Under the pieces are notes generated by a model. The model made no database searches. It was given only the letters and a program-made list of their open reading frames with translations, and was not told the origin of the DNA. Below, piece by piece: positions 5,056-8,408 of a DNA stretch of 8,408 nucleotides (positions within the stretch are counted from its first letter, which is position 1; each line of letters begins with the position of its first letter). The position numbers and the translations under genes were made by a program. The stretch comes from DATLAN01 sp035527455 (GTDB lineage: Bacteria; Planctomycetota; Planctomycetia; Pirellulales; Thermoguttaceae). The stretch spans positions 1 through 8,408 of the forward strand of contig DATLAN010000333.1 of assembly GCA_035527455.1 (NCBI GenBank). Reading direction: 5' to 3'.

Positions 5056-7982
5056 TCCCAATCGCCGTCGAGTTCCAGGACGTAGTCGACGGCGGCCAGT
5101 TCGGCCTTGTTGGTGCCGCCGGCGGCGGCCTGGGCGTGGACGTATTCGAAGTCGGAGGCCCAAACGCTGACCCGGTCGTTGACCAACAGGACCCAATCCA
5201 GCGCCGCCCGAAGCGTGTCGTTGCCGGTCGAGTCGGCGAAGTGGGCCTCGTCGCGGCCGCCGGCGTCGGCCTGTGCGTGGACTTGCTCGAAGTACTTCGC
5301 CCGGTTGTAGAAACCCTCGCCGTAGAGCGCGCTGTAGATCGGGTTGGAGATGAACGTGTCGTCGCCGGGCGAGTCGTAGAGCTTGGCCGTGTCGAGTCCG
5401 CCGCGGACGGCGTAGGCATGGACCGACTCGAATTGTTTGGCGCGGTTGTAGAAGCCGTTTCCGAAGAGGGCCCCCTGGATCGGATTGGCCACGAAGGTGT
5501 CGTTGCCGGCCGAGTCGTAGAGCTTGGCGACGTCTTGGCCGCCGGCCGTGGCGTAGGCGTGGACCGCCTCGAAGAGCTTCGCCCGATTGTAGAACCCGTT
5601 GCCGTAGAGCGCACCCTGCGTGGGGTCGGCGACGAAATAGTCGTTGCCGCGGGAGTCGAACAGCTTGGCCACGTCGAATCCGCCGGCCGTGGCGTAGGCA
5701 TGGGCAGAGTCGAAGCCCCTGGCCCGGCTGACGAATCCCGGGCCCGTCAGCTCGGCGAACAGCGGAGCGGCCGTGAAGCGGTCGTTTCCGGCGGAGTCGA
5801 ACAGCTTGGCGACGTCGTAACCGCCGGCGGTCGCGTAGGCTTCGACCGTCTCGAAGCCTCTTGCCCGGTTGACGAAACCGTCGCCGGCCATTTCGGCACG
5901 GCCGGGCGAGGCGGCGAAGACGTCGTTGCCGGCCGAGTCGTAGAGCGTGGCCCGATCCTGCCCGGCGCCGCCGTGGATGACAAAGTTCTCCACGTCGGTC
6001 GCCTGGATCAGATATCCGGGACCGCTGAGTTCGGCGGAGCCGACGCGGATCGTGGCGACGTCGTTTCCGGCGGTTCCGGTCCATTCGGCTCGATCGGAGC
6101 CGCCCTTTCCGTCGAAGAACACGTGGGCGACCGCGGCCGAGTCGAACTCGTACGAGACGCCGTTGATCGCCATCCGCAGGGTCGAGCCGGCCGTCAGTGC
6201 GAAGGCGTCGTCGCCGTCGGTTCCCATCACCCGGACGGAATCTTCGACCTGGGAAACGAGATTCGTCACGCGGAAATCGACTTGCTCATTCACGCCGCCG
6301 CCGTAGACGTAGGCGTTCAGGTAGAAGACGTCGCCGGCGGATACGGTCACGTCGATCCGTTCGCCGTCGGTCATGCCGTTGCTGATCCCGAGGAGTTGTT
6401 CGTCGGCGTCGAGCAGCCGCAGATCGACGTCGCCGTCGGCGTGGGCGAAAAGGGCCTCGACGGTCAGGAGACCGTCGGCCGCCGCCGTGAAGACGAACCA
6501 CTGGCCTTCGCCCTCGAGCCGGTTGTCGTCGAATCGTCGTTGCGAGAGGGTTCCCCAGCCGGTGTAATCGTCCGAGGGAGCCAGGTCCACGTCGAGCTTG
6601 TAGTGTCCCAGGCCCTGCCGGGCGGCCAGGCCGACCGTGTAGGCCCTCCCCGCGGTAACGTCGAAGGAAAGGACGTTGTCGGCCGTGGCGGCGCCGCGCA
6701 GATCGTCGGTCAATTGCCACTCGGGTGAGAGGCCGGCGGAGGCGTCGACCCGGAGCGTCACTTCGCCGGTCCGCCCGGCGGTGAAGGTGAACCAGTCGCG
6801 GTCGGCCAGGTGCTCGATGACGCCGGAGAGAGACTGCCTGGCGTCGATCGTGCCCAGGTCGTAGGCGGTCTCCGTGCTGGAGCCGAAGTCGTCGTCGGGC
6901 ATCACGGCGTCGATGGCACGGCTGAGATTCAAGCGGAAGTAACTCTGCCCGGTCACCTGGTCGTAGACGGTGTCGGCCGTGTTGATCATCAGGTTGTAGA
7001 TGGTGTCTTGCGTCACGTCGGTGACGCCGACGAACTCGTAGGCCTGGCGGATCAAGACGGCGGCCCCGGCCACGTAGGGCGCCGCCATGCTGGTCCCCGA
7101 ATATCGGGCGAAATCGTCCTGCAGGCCGTTTCGGTTCCCGACGTAGTCGGGCACGCTGCTGAGCACGCTGCGTCCCGGGGCGGCGATCGCCCGCTGGTGG
7201 CGCTGCGTGAAATAGCTCAGGCTGCCGTCGTCGTCGACCGAGGCGACCGGCACGACGTAGGGGCTGGCGGCCGGATAGCTCAAGCCGGGCTGGCCGCTGG
7301 CGGCGAAGGCATTGCCGGCCGAAACGGAAATGAAGATCCCGTCGGCCTCCAACTGGGCCAGCTCCTCTTCCAGCATGGCCCAGTTCGGCGGCGCGTCGGA
7401 ATTCCAGTAGGTGCCCAGCGAGAGGTTCACCGTGGTGATCGGATTCTCGAAGGCGTTGCGATTGAGGTGGACCCAGTTCAGGGCCTCCTCGACCCAGGAG
7501 AAATACCCGCGGCCGTCGTCGTCGAACACGCGCAGGCCCACCAGGGTGACGCCCGGGGCCACGCCGAGACAGGCGGGGTCGTCGCTGCCGATGATCCCGG
7601 CGACGTGGGTTCCGTGCGAGCCGTTGGGGCCGTCGTCGTAGGGATCGCCGTCGCGTTCGCTGCTGAAGTCGAACCCGCCGACGACCCGATACGTCGACCC
7701 GAATCCTCCGCCCAGGGCCTCATGGTCGTAAGCGATCCCGCTGTCGATGACCACCACGGTCTGGCCGGCGCCGGTGAAGCCGTACTCGGCTCGCACCTCG
7801 TTGAGCCCGGTCAGCTCGTGGGCGTCGTTGAGCGTGGGGTAGATCTCGTCGTAAAGCTGGTTCTCGATGAAGTAGTCCAGCAAGAAATCGGCCACCGGAT
7901 CGCCGGAGAGGAACAATCGAGGTTCCACCGGCTCGAACCGGGGCGCGCGGTAAGTACGGCGTCGCCGGCGCGAAGGACGCAT
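5052..7982 (-). CDS. Secreted subtilisin-like (S8) serine protease with PPC domains and 47-residue tandem repeats
   Basis: This 976-residue protein should be an exported endopeptidase. An Arg-rich N-terminus is followed by EPVEPRLFLSG (17-27), a LEPR-XLL motif typical of large planctomycete envelope or exported proteins. The S8 domain spans about 62-362 with a full catalytic set: Asp80 in VVVIDSG, His123 in SHGTHVAG, oxyanion Asn224 in SAGN and Ser298 in SGTSMAAPYVAGAA. Only about 35 residues separate the LEPR motif from the start of the S8 fold, so no full I9-type inhibitory propeptide is present. Two bacterial pre-peptidase C-terminal (PPC)-like beta domains follow (about 364-468, containing DRDWFTFTAG, and about 470-577, containing GQWFVFTAAADG). 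From about 587 to the end comes a 47-residue tandem repeat array with xDSAGND motifs. The protein ends in a partial repeat, without dockerin, PEP-CTERM or LPXTG signal. The ATG at 7982 has a strong SD (GAGGAGG) 8 bp upstream. Substrate unknown; nutritional or surface-processing roles are both possible. Confidence 0.92.
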   Translation of the reverse strand: MRPSRRRRRTYRAPRFEPVEPRLFLSGDPVADFLLDYFIENQLYDEIYPTLNDAHELTGLNEVRAEYGFTGAGQTVVVIDSGIAYDHEALGGGFGSTYRVVGGFDFSSERDGDPYDDGPNGSHGTHVAGIIGSDDPACLGVAPGVTLVGLRVFDDDGRGYFSWVEEALNWVHLNRNAFENPITTVNLSLGTYWNSDAPPNWAMLEEELAQLEADGIFISVSAGNAFAASGQPGLSYPAASPYVVPVASVDDDGSLSYFTQRHQRAIAAPGRSVLSSVPDYVGNRNGLQDDFARYSGTSMAAPYVAGAAVLIRQAYEFVGVTDVTQDTIYNLMINTADTVYDQVTGQSYFRLNLSRAIDAVMPDDDFGSSTETAYDLGTIDARQSLSGVIEHLADRDWFTFTAGRTGEVTLRVDASAGLSPEWQLTDDLRGAATADNVLSFDVTAGRAYTVGLAARQGLGHYKLDVDLAPSDDYTGWGTLSQRRFDDNRLEGEGQWFVFTAAADGLLTVEALFAHADGDVDLRLLDADEQLLGISNGMTDGERIDVTVSAGDVFYLNAYVYGGGVNEQVDFRVTNLVSQVEDSVRVMGTDGDDAFALTAGSTLRMAINGVSYEFDSAAVAHVFFDGKGGSDRAEWTGTAGNDVATIRVGSAELSGPGYLIQATDVENFVIHGGAGQDRATLYDSAGNDVFAASPGRAEMAGDGFVNRARGFETVEAYATAGGYDVAKLFDSAGNDRFTAAPLFAELTGPGFVSRARGFDSAHAYATAGGFDVAKLFDSRGNDYFVADPTQGALYGNGFYNRAKLFEAVHAYATAGGQDVAKLYDSAGNDTFVANPIQGALFGNGFYNRAKQFESVHAYAVRGGLDTAKLYDSPGDDTFISNPIYSALYGEGFYNRAKYFEQVHAQADAGGRDEAHFADSTGNDTLRAALDWVLLVNDRVSVWASDFEYVHAQAAAGGTNKAELAAVDYVLELDGDWD
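5076..6086 (-). repeat. Tandem 141-bp (47-residue) repeat array in the protease C-terminus
   Basis: The motif xDSxGND recurs with its last Asp at residues 687, 734, 781, 828, 875 and 922, each exactly 47 residues apart. A degenerate unit precedes it (TGTAGND, Asp641, 46 residues earlier) and a partial one ends the protein. The DNA shows the same register: GAGTCG starts at 5230, 5371, 5512, 5653, 5794 and 5935. Each unit contains, in order, AKLYDSAGNDxF, A-P-x-x-A-L-x-G-x-GF, NRAxxFE and VHAYATAGGxD. The alternation of small, aromatic and Asp/Asn residues suggests a beta-solenoid or beta-roll. The GGxD...GND pattern recalls RTX calcium-binding repeats but with a much longer period. Confidence 0.9.
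7902..7934 (-). other. LEPR-XLL motif at the protease N-terminus
   Basis: Residues 17-27 read EPVEPRLFLSG, close to the LEPRLLLSA form of the planctomycete LEPR-XLL motif, with Val for the first Leu and Phe in the X-L-L part. It sits behind a run of five Arg (residues 5-9), as is common in these proteins. It probably marks export or cell-surface fate; the mechanism is not established. Confidence 0.8.
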
Positions 7983-7990
7983 GGCTGTCG

Positions 7991-7997
7991 CCTCCTC
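7991..7997 (-). promoter_or_regulatory. Ribosome binding site of the protease gene
   Basis: GAGGAGG on the minus strand lies 8 bp before the ATG ending at 7982. It is the strongest SD in the window and fixes the start. Confidence 0.8.
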
Positions 7998-8036
7998 GTT
8001 GTTGTTGACGGGATCGCTGTCGAGGGGAAAAGTTGC

Positions 8037-8049
8037 GACCTGTCAGGTC
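8037..8049. promoter_or_regulatory. 13-bp perfect dyad upstream of the protease gene
   Basis: GACCTG-T-CAGGTC is a perfect 6-bp inverted repeat around one base, 54 bp before the protease ATG. It has the shape of a dimeric regulator site or a very tight RNA hairpin. No regulator gene lies nearby, and a dyad of this length can occur by chance. Confidence 0.3.
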
Positions 8050-8408
8050 ACGCGAAACCGCCCAGGATCTCGAAGTTGTTGGTTCATCAGGTTGCTTCCC
8101 GGTGAGCGGCCTTCGAGGAGAGTGGCCGCAACGTCACGGAATGGACGTTCATCACGAAGGGAATCGCCGGGCGTCTCCTACGCACCGACAACCAAATATA
8201 GGTCGTCTTTTGGAAAAGGCACCGCGGGGCAGGGCAGTTCGGCTCCGAAGTCGGCAAGCCGCCGGTTCGATCGGGAAGAATCCCTCCAAGCCGAACTCCG
8301 TCCGCTGTAACGGCATCAGGACATGTGGCAGGATGTCAACGGTGTGGGCTTCCGGCAACAGTACGAATGACCGGCCGGGTTGGATCGCTACGGGATGGAA
8401 AATGGAAG

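Larger units (their letters stand above)
7983..8408. other. Upstream region of the protease gene, no convincing gene
   Basis: No gene is supported in these 426 bases. A 68-codon minus-strand frame (8152-8358) starts with TTG, has no SD and no recognisable domain. A perfect TTGACA on the minus strand (plus 8334-8339) has no acceptable -10 at 16-18 bp. TATATT on the minus strand, near plus 8195-8200, lacks a -35. Two short inverted repeats are present, at 8037-8049 and 8130-8149 (AACGTC-N8-GACGTT). The promoter of the protease probably lies here but cannot be assigned. Confidence 0.5.

Noticed and set aside
3610..6084. Minus-strand 824-codon frame, very Arg-rich
   Set aside because: It spans two real genes, consists mostly of Arg/Gly/Leu and has no recognisable motif; a chance frame from GC skew at codon positions.
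5103..6086. Direct repeats considered as a CRISPR array
   Set aside because: The period is 141 bp, a multiple of three, inside one open frame, and the units are similar along their whole length; there are no short identical repeats with unique spacers.
5136..6728. Long open frame antisense to the protease gene, Val/Gly/Arg-rich, with its own apparent repeats
   Set aside because: It is the mirror of the 141-bp repeats read in GC-rich DNA. The opposite frame has a full catalytic triad, known domains and a strong SD. The antisense peptide shows no domain.
6810..8105. Plus-strand 431-codon frame opposite the catalytic domain of the protease
   Set aside because: Antisense to the S8 domain; Val/Gly/Asp-rich without recognisable motifs.
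8240..8300. tRNA-like T-loop sequence GGTTCGATC
   Set aside because: The flanking bases do not form a T stem, and no acceptor, D or anticodon arms can be drawn.
8152..8358. 68-codon minus-strand frame upstream of the protease
   Set aside because: TTG start, no SD and no recognisable domain; too little to call a gene.

Overview
The window looks like GC-rich chromosomal DNA from a planctomycete, probably of the Pirellulales type. Two things point there. A secreted protease carries the VEPRLFLSG form of the LEPR-XLL N-terminal motif. Beside it is a zinc-ribbon / single-TM / probable OB-fold protein of a kind I associate with that order. The placement is inference from protein style; no rRNA or other marker gene is present.

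Layout, left to right. (1) 1-587 holds no convincing gene; it contains a strong hairpin near 159-182 and a candidate promoter for the next gene. (2) 588-1688 (+) is tilS, tRNA(Ile)-lysidine synthetase, with a complete PP-loop ATPase core and a short C-terminus. (3) 1719-1760 is a bidirectional intrinsic terminator between two convergent genes. (4) 1799-3382 (-) is an NCS1-family, CodB-like nucleobase permease with an unusual Ala/Lys/Glu-rich hydrophilic insert between two membrane helices; its promoter and SD are visible in the divergent intergenic region 3383-3651. (5) 3652-5055 (+) is a membrane-anchored protein with an N-terminal CxxC/CxxC zinc ribbon, an IDTG-repeat linker, one TM helix, a Pro-rich stretch and a C-terminal domain that may be OB-like. 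(6) 5052-7982 (-) is a large secreted subtilisin-like protease: LEPR motif, S8 catalytic domain with complete triad, two PPC-like beta domains, then a tandem array of 47-residue repeats in exact 141-bp register. It overlaps gene 5 tail to tail by 4 bp through their stop codons. (7) 7983-8408 is upstream DNA of the protease, with a strong SD and two short dyads but no convincing gene.

The genes do not form an operon. They alternate strand (+, -, +, -), so each is probably transcribed alone, and no shared pathway is evident: tRNA modification, nucleobase uptake, an envelope protein of unknown role and an extracellular protease. No mobile element, CRISPR array, tRNA or rRNA was seen. The most unusual material is the 47-residue repeat array, the permease insert and the zinc-ribbon/TM protein. 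I found no multi-gene system that I would call new.
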